Shown: one piece after another, positions 1-6,266 of the stretch | How the letters are laid out: the number at the start of each line of letters is the position of its first letter | How positions within the stretch are numbered: the stretch's first letter is position 1 | Assembly: GCA_045599305.1 (NCBI GenBank) | Contig: JAZRVU010000060.1 | Location: 1 to 14,241, forward strand | DNA: 14,241 nt | From: SIG588 sp045599305 | GTDB taxonomy: Bacteria > Bacillota > Clostridia > Oscillospirales > Acutalibacteraceae | Reading direction: 5' to 3' | Notes under the pieces: model-generated | Seen by the model: only the letters and a program-made list of their open reading frames with translations | Told to the model about the DNA's origin: nothing | Databases searched by the model: none | Program-made: the position numbers and the translations under genes

Positions 1-489
1 GCGGCCGGCTCCGTCATCGACAAAAACGGCGGGGAAGGCCCCTTCTTCGCGGCGCAGAAGCAGCTGCACCGCGAATTCCACGCGCTGGGCAACACGCTCA
101 TGGCGCTGCAGGATCAATTTGTTTTCCATTCGGACGACCTGCTGCCCGGCCATCCCCATCGGGACGTGACGGGGGATGACATCGCCCAAAGCGCCCTGCT
201 CTCATCCCCCCTGCCGCCGCGCACCTCGGCGGGCGAGTTCACCGACACCGCGGGCAACCGCTACCTGCTGGTGCTCAACCGCGACTATGAGATCCCCGCC
301 GCCCCCGCACTGCCGCTGAAGCGTCCCTGCCGGCTCTACACCGTCAGCCGCGAAGACGGCACACAGCACCTGCTGTGCGACCGCACCGACACGCTGCGGC
401 TGCAGCTGGCACCCGGCGATGCCGCGCTGCTGCGCGTGCAGGATGCCGATGAGGCGCCGTTCACTGTCGAATACCGACTGGAAAAGTAA
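1..489 (+). CDS. C-terminal fragment of a probable carbohydrate-active enzyme
   Basis: The frame is open from the first base and ends at TAA 487-489, so only the last 162 residues are present and the start lies outside the window. Visible features are a helix-like stretch (QLHREFHALGNTLMAL), then a beta-rich tail with GNRYLLVLNRDYE and a final EYRLEK. This pattern, a helix ending the catalytic barrel followed by a small beta domain with a 'd..G..Yl.v.Nrd' strand, resembles the C-terminus of some uncharacterised glycoside hydrolase-like proteins, but no catalytic residue lies in the fragment. It converges on the glycerate kinase gene and shares a terminator-like hairpin with it at 545-585. That the frame is coding is nearly certain. 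The function is a guess from general resemblance. Confidence 0.6.
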   Translation, partial: AAGSVIDKNGGEGPFFAAQKQLHREFHALGNTLMALQDQFVFHSDDLLPGHPHRDVTGDDIAQSALLSSPLPPRTSAGEFTDTAGNRYLLVLNRDYEIPAAPALPLKRPCRLYTVSREDGTQHLLCDRTDTLRLQLAPGDAALLRVQDADEAPFTVEYRLEK

Positions 490-544
490 TGTGGGAGGAT
501 GTCGGACCGATGCTGTGAACGAAACGCCGCTTTCGACAAATGTT

Positions 545-585
545 CAGCCCCCCGGGCTTATCGGAATGATAGACCCGGGGGGCTG
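545..585. terminator. Shared terminator hairpin between convergent genes
   Basis: A perfect 12-bp GC-rich stem: CAGCCCCCCGGG at 545-556 pairs with CCCGGGGGGCTG at 574-585 around a 17-base loop. It lies between two converging genes. The following T-run is poor on both strands (TTGTC on plus, ACATTTGTC on minus), so termination may be weak or depend on the stem alone. Confidence 0.65.
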
Positions 586-671
586 TTGTCATGATTGCAG
601 CGGCTTCTGCGCGAGGATGCGCTTCAGCGGCACCCAGCCGAGATATTGCGGAGGCTCACCGAGGGGTGCCT

Positions 672-1817
672 TCACAAATAAACGCGCGTGCCGTCCTTTT
701 CGGCCAGCGCCCACAGGCGAAACGCATTTTCCGCCGTCAGCCGCAGGTTTTCACGCGCGTGGGGGATCAGCTCCTCGAACGGCATGGGCAGCGGGCAGCA
801 GGCAAACGACGCCGTCACTCCGGCCTCGGCGGCCGTTTGGGCATCCAGCGCCACCCCGCCGGCCAGCACCACCACCGGCACGGCGCCGGCGCGGCGCGCC
901 ACGCCGCTGATCACCTTTCCGCCCAGCGACTGGGAATCGAACTTGCCCTCGCCGGTCACGATCAGGTCGGCATCGGCAAACAGGTCTTCGGCACGCACCG
1001 TATCCAGCACCGCGTCGATGCCGGACACGGCATCGGCCGCCAGCAGCGCCATCATCCCCGCGCCCAACCCACCGGCCGCGCCCGCGCCCGGACGGGCGGA
1101 CACCCCGGGGCATATCGCGTCATACAGCGCGCCCATGTGGCGCAGTCCCGCGTCCAACGCGCGCACGGTGGCGGGGTCGGCACCCTTCTGCGGGCCGAAG
1201 ACATACGCACAGCCGCGCTCGCCGTAAAGCGGATTGGTCACGTCGCACATCAGCGTGACCGGCACCTGCCGCAGCCGTTCATCCAGAGAACTGACGTCGA
1301 TGCGCGCCACCTCACCGAGCGTGCCGCCCACCGGGACGAACGCACTGCCGTCCGCCCGCAGGAACCGCACCCCCAACGCGGCGGCCGCACCGGCACCGGC
1401 GTCGTTGGTGCAGGAGCCGCCCAGTCCCAACAGCACCCGCCGGGCACCGCCGTCCAGTGCGCGGGCGATCAGTTCGCCCACGCCGAAAGTGGTGGTGTTC
1501 ACCGCATCCGGCCGATCGCCCAGCAGCGGCAGACCGGCCGCAGCCGCCATCTCCACCACCGCGGTGCCGTCCGCCAGCAGGGCATAGGCTGCCTGCATCG
1601 GCGCAAAGCGCGGGCCGGTCACCGTGACCGTACACCGCCGGCTGCCCGGCAGCGCCAAAAAGCAATCCACCGTTCCCTCGCCGCCGTCCGCCACCGGCAC
1701 CGACACGGTATCGACCGCCGGGAATACCGTCCGGGCGGCCTTTGCCACCGTGTCGCACACGTCGGCGGCCGAAAGCGTCCCCTTGAAGGAGTCCGGGACG
1801 ATCACGATCTTTTTCAT
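672..1817 (-). CDS. glxK: Glycerate kinase (GlxK/GarK family)
   Basis: Phosphorylates D-glycerate with ATP, feeding it into lower glycolysis; cytosolic. The 381-residue product has the usual length of the type I glycerate kinase family. Family-typical segments appear in order: PDSFKGTLSA near residue 8, VADGGEGT near 42, GLGGSCTNDAGAGAAAALG near 131, CDVTNPLYGERG near 191, GAAGGLGAGM near 246 and DLIVTGEGKFDSQSLGGK near 284. The start chosen is ATG 1817-1815, preceded by AAGAGG eight bases upstream. An in-frame GTG nine bases earlier overlaps that ribosome site and is unlikely. The gene stands alone, with its own candidate promoter at 1843-1871. Members of this family make 2-phospho- or 3-phosphoglycerate, and the sequence does not tell which. 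Confidence 0.95.
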   Translation of the reverse strand: MKKIVIVPDSFKGTLSAADVCDTVAKAARTVFPAVDTVSVPVADGGEGTVDCFLALPGSRRCTVTVTGPRFAPMQAAYALLADGTAVVEMAAAAGLPLLGDRPDAVNTTTFGVGELIARALDGGARRVLLGLGGSCTNDAGAGAAAALGVRFLRADGSAFVPVGGTLGEVARIDVSSLDERLRQVPVTLMCDVTNPLYGERGCAYVFGPQKGADPATVRALDAGLRHMGALYDAICPGVSARPGAGAAGGLGAGMMALLAADAVSGIDAVLDTVRAEDLFADADLIVTGEGKFDSQSLGGKVISGVARRAGAVPVVVLAGGVALDAQTAAEAGVTASFACCPLPMPFEELIPHARENLRLTAENAFRLWALAEKDGTRVYL

Positions 1818-1842
1818 GGCGCACACCTCTTTCTTTCGTCAT

Positions 1843-1871
1843 ATCATAGCACATTTTCGGCCTCAAGGCAA
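1843..1871 (-). promoter_or_regulatory. Candidate sigma-A promoter of the glycerate kinase gene
   Basis: On the minus strand TTGCCT (1871-1866) and TATGAT (1848-1843) are separated by exactly 17 bases. The -10 lies about 26 bases before the ATG. Confidence 0.6.
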
Positions 1872-1952
1872 GTCTTTACCGCGTTAATGTATAAAAATCG
1901 TCTGTTTTGCGCCCGTTTCCCTTGTGCAAAATGCCGTTTTTGTCGAAAGGGC

Positions 1953-1981
1953 TTGACAAGGCCGCACGGCGAGGCTATAAT
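1953..1981 (+). promoter_or_regulatory. Consensus sigma-A promoter of the lysine transport operon
   Basis: TTGACA (1953-1958), a 17-base spacer and TATAAT (1976-1981) form a perfect consensus promoter. The predicted transcription start near 1988 lies just before the 5' strand of the riboswitch P1 helix, so the whole aptamer is transcribed. Confidence 0.92.
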
Positions 1982-1998
1982 GAGGCCAAATCAAATAA

Positions 1999-2173
1999 AT
2001 CGTTCGAGATAGAGGCGCGAGCATCAAGAGTACCGCCGCGGAACAAGGCAATCGCCGTCCGGGAAAGGGATGTTCGCCGAAGTGCACCGGCCTTGCCTGC
2101 GGCCTGTGTGCTGGGTCGTCGGGAAACACCCGACGGACTGTCACAATTTTTTGTGGAGCGCTGTCGGAATGAT
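1999..2173 (+). ncRNA. Lysine riboswitch (L-box) aptamer
   Basis: Family-conserved segments occur in the right order: GATAGAGGCGCGA (2008-2020), AAGAGTA (2026-2032), TCGCCGAAG (2074-2082), CTGGGTCG (2111-2118), GGACTGTCA (2135-2143) and GGAGCGCTGTC (2155-2165). P1 closes by 1999-2005 with 2167-2173 and 2008-2012 with 2161-2165. P4 is CGTCGGG/CCCGACG (2117-2123 with 2129-2135). P5 is CACAA/TTGTG (2142-2146 with 2151-2155). The RNA binds lysine and controls transcription through the terminator at 2212-2238. A candidate antiterminator pairs TGAGCG (2173-2178) with CGCTCA (2217-2222), which would compete with both P1 and the terminator stem. Identification is by motif recognition; a covariance-model search would confirm it. 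Confidence 0.93.
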
Positions 2174-2211
2174 GAGCGAACGGCCCGGCCGTTTTCGTAT
2201 TCGTCTTTTTC

Positions 2212-2238
2212 AAAACCGCTCACACGAGCGGTTTTTTT
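2212..2238 (+). terminator. Riboswitch-controlled intrinsic terminator
   Basis: AAAACCGCTC (2212-2221), loop ACAC, and GAGCGGTTTT running into seven T residues (2232-2238). It stands 29 bases before the first gene of the operon. In the family, lysine binding stabilises P1 and favours this terminator, which shuts off lysine uptake when lysine is plentiful. Confidence 0.9.
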
Positions 2239-2266
2239 GATAAAAAAAGAAAGGCTGTGACCTACT

Positions 2267-3133
2267 ATGAAAAGACTGATCGCTCTCCTGCTCGCCCTCT
2301 CGCTTCTCTGCCTCGCCGGCTGCAGCGGCAACACCGCCGCCGTTGACCTCACCACCGCCAAATCGCTGGCCGACCTGAAGGGCGCCAAGATCGCCGCCCA
2401 GGCGGGCACCTTCCATGCCGACGCCATGGCCCAGATCGAAGGGGCACAGACCTCCACCTATCCCGATTTCACCGATCTGCTGGTCGCGCTGCAGTCCGGT
2501 GCTATCGACGGCTATGTGGCCGAAGAGCCCACCGCCCTTTCGGTGTGCGCCTCGGATGAAAACCTCGCCTACATCCCGCTGAAGAACAACGACACCGGCT
2601 TCACCGCCACGGCGGCGGACGTGGGCATCGCCGTGGGTCTGAAGACCGGCTCCGAACTGCGCGAGCAGATCAACGCCGTGCTGGCCACCATTTCCGAAGC
2701 CGACCGCGCCACCCTGATGCAGGAAGTCGTCTCCGTCACCTCCGGTGCCACCGTGGAGGCTTTCTCGCTGACCAGCGAAGCGCCCGCCGAGCCGACCGGC
2801 ACCCTGAAAGTCGCCATGGAGTGCGCCTATGAGCCCTACAACTGGACCGAGACCGGTGCCAAGACCCCCGGTGCCGTGCCGATCAGCGGCGAAGGCAAAG
2901 AGGGCATGTACGCCAACGGCTACGATGTGCAGATCGCGCAGTATGTGGCCAACAAGCTGGGGATGGCGCTGGAGATCTACGCCATCGAGTGGGATTCCCT
3001 GCTGCCCGCTGTGCAGAGCGGCACCGTGGATGCCATCGTGGCCGGCATGAGCCCCACGGCCGAGCGTGAGGAAGAGATCGACTTCACCGACACCTACTAT
3101 GAATCCAACCTCGTGGTCATCATCAAGAAATAA
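2267..3133 (+). CDS. Lysine ABC transporter substrate-binding lipoprotein, circularly permuted
   Basis: Extracytoplasmic receptor of an amino acid importer. A signal peptide ends in the lipobox LAGC, with lipidation at Cys19. Residues about 33-155 are the second lobe of an SBP_bac_3 protein: SLADLKGAKIAAQAGT, then ALQSGAIDGYVAEEP, then AVGLKTGSELREQINAVL with the usual terminal helix. After a low-complexity linker (about 156-177), residues 178-288 are the first lobe: LKVAMECAYEPYNW, GYDVQIAQYVANKLG, WDSLLPAVQSGTVDAIVAG, TAEREEEIDFTDTYY. Ordinary members have these two parts in the opposite order. Residue 87 (Glu) falls where LAO-type proteins carry the Asp that holds the ligand's alpha-amino group. 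The start follows AAGAAAGG about 12 bases upstream, a rather distant ribosome site. It is the first gene after the lysine riboswitch, so lysine is the expected ligand. No stop or frameshift interrupts it. Confidence 0.92.
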   Translation: MKRLIALLLALSLLCLAGCSGNTAAVDLTTAKSLADLKGAKIAAQAGTFHADAMAQIEGAQTSTYPDFTDLLVALQSGAIDGYVAEEPTALSVCASDENLAYIPLKNNDTGFTATAADVGIAVGLKTGSELREQINAVLATISEADRATLMQEVVSVTSGATVEAFSLTSEAPAEPTGTLKVAMECAYEPYNWTETGAKTPGAVPISGEGKEGMYANGYDVQIAQYVANKLGMALEIYAIEWDSLLPAVQSGTVDAIVAGMSPTAEREEEIDFTDTYYESNLVVIIKK

Positions 3134-3148
3134 AGGAAACACACCATC

Positions 3149-3913
3149 ATGACTTTTCTCAAAGACGTAGTTGACATCTTCGTAAAATACTGGCCGCAGC
3201 TGCTGGCCGGCGTGGGCAACACACTGCTCATCTCGCTGACCGGCACCATCGCCGGCCTGCTCATCGGTCTGCTCACCGGTGTGGTGCGCACCGCGCCCCT
3301 CTCCAAAAATCCGGTCGCGCGGGTGCTGCACCGGGTGCTCAACGCCATCATCGCCGTCTACGTGGAGATCTTCCGCGGCACCCCGATGATGGTGCAGGCC
3401 ATGGTCATCTACTGGGGCTATGCGTTCGCCACCGGCGGACAGACGCTGGCACTGATCCCCTCCGGCATCCTGATCGTGTCGATCAACACCGGTGCCTATA
3501 TGGCAGAGATCGTGCGCGGCGGCATCATCTCCATTGACCGCGGGCAGTTCGAGGGCGCCATGTCCATCGGTATGTCCCACGGGCAGACGATGACGCGGGT
3601 CATTCTGCCGCAGGTGCTGCGCAATATCCTGCCCTCTGTCAGCAACGAGTTTGTCATCAACGTCAAGGACACCTCCGTGCTCAACGTCATCGGTGTCACC
3701 GAGCTGTACTACTTTGCCGGGGTCATCAAGCGCCAGAACTTCCAGACCTTCCAGACCTATCTCGTCATCTGCGTGCTGTACTTCATCATGACCTTCACCA
3801 TCACCCGCCTGCTGCGGATGATGGAGCGCAAGCTGGACGGCGCCGAAAACTACACCATCTTCGGCTCGCAAAGCGATCCAGAAGCCGAGATCCATGTGAA
3901 AAAGGAGGCGTGA
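3149..3913 (+). CDS. Polar amino acid (lysine) ABC transporter permease
   Basis: Inner-membrane channel subunit of the HisM/ArtQ/GlnP type; 254 residues, near the usual family length, and probably a homodimer because no second permease is present. Hydrophobic segments are visible at about 22-50, 65-95, 105-130 and 205-225. The cytoplasmic coupling (EAA) loop reads GAMSIGMSHGQTMTRVILPQ, followed by LRNILPSVSNEF, and is where the ATPase docks. VEIFRGTPMMVQ is a typical conserved stretch. A good AAAGGAAA ribosome site lies in the 15-base gap after the binding-protein gene. Substrate assignment to lysine rests on the upstream riboswitch, not on the permease itself. Confidence 0.95.
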   Translation: MTFLKDVVDIFVKYWPQLLAGVGNTLLISLTGTIAGLLIGLLTGVVRTAPLSKNPVARVLHRVLNAIIAVYVEIFRGTPMMVQAMVIYWGYAFATGGQTLALIPSGILIVSINTGAYMAEIVRGGIISIDRGQFEGAMSIGMSHGQTMTRVILPQVLRNILPSVSNEFVINVKDTSVLNVIGVTELYYFAGVIKRQNFQTFQTYLVICVLYFIMTFTITRLLRMMERKLDGAENYTIFGSQSDPEAEIHVKKEA

Positions 3914-3916
3914 CCG

Positions 3917-4660
3917 ATGGCTGAAAGACCCGTTATCGAACTGTGTCACCTGCAAAAGCAGTTCGGCGATCACACCGTCCTGCGTGACATCCACCTTTCG
4001 GTGCCCAAAGGCGAGACCGTGAGTGTCATCGGCGCCTCCGGCTCCGGCAAGAGCACCATGCTGCGCTGCATCAATCTGCTGGAGACCCCCACCGCCGGTG
4101 AAGTGCTGTTCCACGGCGAAAACGTGCAGACGGGCAGCATCCCGCTGGCGCAGTACCGCGCCAAGGTGGGCATGGTGTTCCAGTCGTTCAACCTCTTCAA
4201 CAACATGACCGCGCTGGAAAACTGCGTGATCGGGCAGGTCTCGGTGCTGAAAAAGGATCGCGAAGCCGCTCGCCAAACGGCGATGGCCTATCTTGAACGG
4301 GTGGGCATGACCCCGTACATCAATGCCAAGCCGCGCCAGCTTTCGGGCGGGCAGAAGCAGCGGGTAGCCATCGCCCGCGCACTGGCCATGGAGCCGGAGG
4401 TGCTGCTGTTCGACGAGCCGACCTCCGCGCTCGACCCGGAAATGGTGGGTGAGGTGCTGGGCGTTATGCGCACGCTGGCCGAGGACGGCATGACCATGAT
4501 CGTGGTCACCCATGAAATGGCCTTTGCCCGCGACGTGAGCGACCGCGTGATTTACATGAATGACGGCGTGATCTGTGAAGAGGGCACGCCGGGTGAGGTG
4601 TTTCGCAACCCGGCCAGGCCGGAGACCCGCGAATTCCTTTCGCGCTTTCTTGAAAACTGA
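3917..4660 (+). CDS. Polar amino acid (lysine) ABC transporter ATPase
   Basis: Cytoplasmic ATPase of the GlnQ/HisP/ArtP group, 247 residues, full length. Walker A is GASGSGKST (39-47), the Q-loop is at Gln89 in VFQSFNLFNN, the signature is LSGGQKQR (142-149), Walker B is LLFDEP (163-168), the D-loop is SALD (170-173) and the switch histidine is His199 in VTHEM. All key residues are present, so the subunit should be active. Its ribosome site GGAGG overlaps the end of the permease gene and only three bases separate the two genes, indicating translational coupling. The operon ends here, followed by a strong terminator at 4701-4735. Confidence 0.97.
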   Translation: MAERPVIELCHLQKQFGDHTVLRDIHLSVPKGETVSVIGASGSGKSTMLRCINLLETPTAGEVLFHGENVQTGSIPLAQYRAKVGMVFQSFNLFNNMTALENCVIGQVSVLKKDREAARQTAMAYLERVGMTPYINAKPRQLSGGQKQRVAIARALAMEPEVLLFDEPTSALDPEMVGEVLGVMRTLAEDGMTMIVVTHEMAFARDVSDRVIYMNDGVICEEGTPGEVFRNPARPETREFLSRFLEN

Positions 4661-4700
4661 TCGACCGGGAGGTCTCCTATCCTCCCTCCCGGAAAGCAAA

Positions 4701-4735
4701 ACACGCGTCTGCCATCCGGCAGACGCGTGTTTTTT
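4701..4735. terminator. Strong bidirectional intrinsic terminator
   Basis: A perfect 13-bp stem: ACACGCGTCTGCC (4701-4713), loop ATCC, and GGCAGACGCGTGT (4718-4730) running into six T residues on the plus strand. On the minus strand the same stem is followed by TTTTG, so it can also stop transcription from the YfbR-like gene. Confidence 0.93.
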
Positions 4736-4816
4736 ATAGCCGAAGATAACCGACCCCGATCGGTTTTTGACGGGTGCTCTGCCGATCGGCGACCGGGTTC
4801 GGCTCTCTTCGGCTAT
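4736..4816. repeat. Nested inverted repeats between convergent genes
   Basis: ATAGCCGAAGA (4736-4746) and TCTTCGGCTAT (4806-4816) form an 11-bp dyad enclosing smaller ones: AACCGA/TCGGTT (4748-4753 with 4760-4765, followed by TTT) and CGATCGG with CCGATCG further in. The right arm overlaps the last codons and the TAG stop of the YfbR-like gene. It probably helps termination or protects 3' ends. Confidence 0.55.
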
Positions 4817-5394
4817 CCCTGTTCGTCCAGAGTCAGCTCAAAGGCCGGCAGGAACTCCTCCAAAAAGCAATCGGCCGCCGGCAGGTGCATCTCCCGCACC
4901 GCCTGCTCCAGTGTGCGGCGCGCACTTTGGAACTCCCGGTTGCCCTGCCCCAGTTCCTCCACGCATTTCACCAGTGCGGAAAGCTTGTCCGCCGCCTTGA
5001 CCAGCCGCTCTTCCTCTCCCCAGTCGTCTTCGGGGAAGAAATAGGGGCGATAGGCCGCCTGCAGATCGTCGGGCAGCATGGAAAGCAGTTTTTCGGCCGA
5101 ACGCGCCTCCACCCGGCGATAGGCCGCGCGGATATCCGGGTTATCGTATTTCACCGGGGTGGGCATATCGCCGGTGAAGATCTCCGGCGCATCGTGATAG
5201 GCGGCAAGCAGCACGCAGCGGGTCACATCCACCGCCCCGCCGAAGCGCCGGTTGGTCAGTTCGGCCAGCGCGTGCGCCAGCACCACCACGTCATAGGAAT
5301 GCTCCTGCACCGTCTCCTGCCGGGTATTGCGCATCAGCGCCCAGCGCGAAATATATTTCATCCGCCCCAATACGGCGTAAAACTGATTTTTCAT
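4813..5394 (-). CDS. yfbR: YfbR-like 5'-deoxynucleotidase (HD domain)
   Basis: Removes the 5'-phosphate from deoxynucleoside monophosphates in nucleotide salvage and pool control; cytosolic and metal-dependent. The 193-residue product matches the length and order of Escherichia coli YfbR. Visible are ISRWALMRNTRQETVQEHS, with Arg17 and Trp18 of the substrate pocket, the metal ligands His32, His67 and Asp68 (YHDAPE), Asp76 in TGDMPTPVKY, and Asp136 in VKAADKLSA, followed by VKCVEELGQGN. The HD set is complete. The start ATG 5394-5392 is preceded by GGAGGA at good spacing; longer readings upstream would run through the promoter and have no ribosome site. The gene is divergent from the DUF4190-like gene. 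Confidence 0.94.
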   Translation of the reverse strand: MKNQFYAVLGRMKYISRWALMRNTRQETVQEHSYDVVVLAHALAELTNRRFGGAVDVTRCVLLAAYHDAPEIFTGDMPTPVKYDNPDIRAAYRRVEARSAEKLLSMLPDDLQAAYRPYFFPEDDWGEEERLVKAADKLSALVKCVEELGQGNREFQSARRTLEQAVREMHLPAADCFLEEFLPAFELTLDEQG

Positions 5395-5425
5395 GTCCGT
5401 TCCTCCGTTTTGTCGTTCTTCTTTG

Positions 5426-5454
5426 ATTTTATCACATTTTTCTTTCGGGCACAA
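5426..5454 (-). promoter_or_regulatory. Candidate promoter of the YfbR-like gene
   Basis: On the minus strand TTGTGC (5454-5449), 17 bases, then TAAAAT (5431-5426), followed by a short leader to the ATG at 5394. The -35 is weak; the -10 and spacing are good. Confidence 0.5.
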
Positions 5455-5475
5455 CCGGCTTTTTGAAAAAAACTG

Positions 5476-5504
5476 TTGCAAATGACCGACCGGTCTGTTA
5501 CAAT
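5476..5504 (+). promoter_or_regulatory. Promoter of the DUF4190-like gene with operator-like dyad
   Basis: TTGCAA (5476-5481), 17 bases, then TACAAT (5499-5504). The spacer holds an imperfect palindrome centred on GACCGGTC (5488-5495). Across 5483-5500, seven of nine base pairs are symmetric. A dyad between -35 and -10 is a usual place for a repressor, and the GACCGACCGGTC core resembles sites used by some TetR-family regulators. No such regulator is in the window. Confidence 0.7.
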
Positions 5505-5535
5505 GGAAAAAAAGTCACCGGAAAGGATGAATGAC

Positions 5536-6144
5536 ATGAACGACGAATTCCAGCAGAACAACACGCCCGAACAGCCGCAGGTCCCCTCTATGCCGCAGAT
5601 GCCCCAGATGCCCGATGTGCCTCCGGTGCCTTCTGCCGAGCCGTCCCGCCCCGCCTACACCCCGCCGCAGGCTCCGCATCCGACCTACACGCCCCCGCAG
5701 CAGCCGTCCTACACGCCGCCGCAGCAGCCGGTGCAGCCGGTGCAGCAGCCGGTGCCGACCTATGTACAGCAGCCGGTGCAGCAGTCCAAAAAGACCAACG
5801 GCCTCGCCGTGGCCTCGCTCATCTGCGGCATTTTGTCACTCGTGTGCTGCTGCTGCGGATATCTGACGCTGCCGCTGGGCATTGCCGCCATTATTCTGGC
5901 CATCTGCTCCCGCAAGGGTGATGCCAAAATGTCCGGCTTGGCCATCGCCGGTCTGGTGTGCGGCATCATCGGTGCCACGATCGGCCTGCTGATCGTGGTC
6001 GCTGGTCTCACCGGTGCCGGTCAGGCCAATTCGATCCTGCAGCAATTCAAGGATGAATTCGGTCAGGGCGGCAACGATTTCGATTGGGACGATTTCAGCG
6101 AATTCAATTGGGACGATTTCGCCCACATCCTGCCCCGCCGTTGA
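5536..6144 (+). CDS. Proline/glutamine-rich DUF4190-type membrane protein
   Basis: A 202-residue protein of unknown function. Residues 1-85 are disordered and rich in Pro and Gln, with three YTPPQ-type repeats followed by PVQQPV repeats. Residues about 88-123 (KTNGLAVASLICGILSLV, four Cys in a row at 104-107) and 134-158 (GLAIAGLVCGIIGATIG) are two transmembrane hairpin segments of the DUF4190 type. The tail is acidic and aromatic, with a near repeat of FDWDDF and FNWDDF at 182-195. The start is ATG 5536, nine bases after GGAAAGG; an in-frame ATG at 5527 touches that ribosome site and is less likely. An earlier upstream ATG would lie inside the promoter. Such proteins often sit in the cell envelope, with the Pro-rich arm in the cytoplasm or acting as a partner-binding region. 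The role here is not known. Confidence 0.88.
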   Translation: MNDEFQQNNTPEQPQVPSMPQMPQMPDVPPVPSAEPSRPAYTPPQAPHPTYTPPQQPSYTPPQQPVQPVQQPVPTYVQQPVQQSKKTNGLAVASLICGILSLVCCCCGYLTLPLGIAAIILAICSRKGDAKMSGLAIAGLVCGIIGATIGLLIVVAGLTGAGQANSILQQFKDEFGQGGNDFDWDDFSEFNWDDFAHILPRR

Positions 6145-6207
6145 TCTGAAAAACGCCTCCCGAAAAGGTTACGGGTGAATAAGGAAGCCTTCGAATATAG
6201 ATTTTGC

Positions 6208-6226
6208 GCTTTAACATTCTTAAAGC
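6208..6226 (+). repeat. Small hairpin in the leader of the lipoprotein gene
   Basis: GCTTTAA (6208-6214), loop CATTC, and TTAAAGC (6220-6226) form a 7-bp stem 40 bases before the start codon. No T-run follows, so it is not a terminator. It may be an mRNA-stabilising leader hairpin or chance. Confidence 0.35.
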
Positions 6227-6266
6227 AAGACCGCTCAAAAAAATCATATCAACTCAGGAGGATCCT

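Noticed and set aside
591..2012. Plus-strand open frame covering the glycerate kinase gene
   Set aside because: The minus strand encodes a complete, motif-rich glycerate kinase; the plus frame is Arg/His-rich and would run into the riboswitch promoter.
1999..2238. T-box leader or SAM riboswitch instead of a lysine riboswitch
   Set aside because: The T-box sequence and specifier loop are absent, and the GATAGAGGCGCGA, AAGAGTA, TCGCCGAAG and GGACTGTCA segments match the lysine family.
2267..3133. Reading the binding-protein gene as a truncated or frameshifted fragment
   Set aside because: Signal peptide, both lobes, a linker and a normal stop are in one frame. Both lobes look complete, and no extra lobe sequence lies upstream, where the riboswitch sits, or downstream, where the permease starts 15 bases later.
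2210..4699. Very long open frame on the minus strand, antisense to the lysine transport operon
   Set aside because: It is a GC-rich shadow. Its translation is His/Gly/Asp-rich without domain motifs, and the plus strand encodes three complete ABC transporter genes with ribosome sites over the same bases.
6168..6201. Promoter for the lipoprotein gene around TATAGA at 6196-6201
   Set aside because: The matching -35 position is poor (TTACGG at 18 bases), so it was not listed as a feature.
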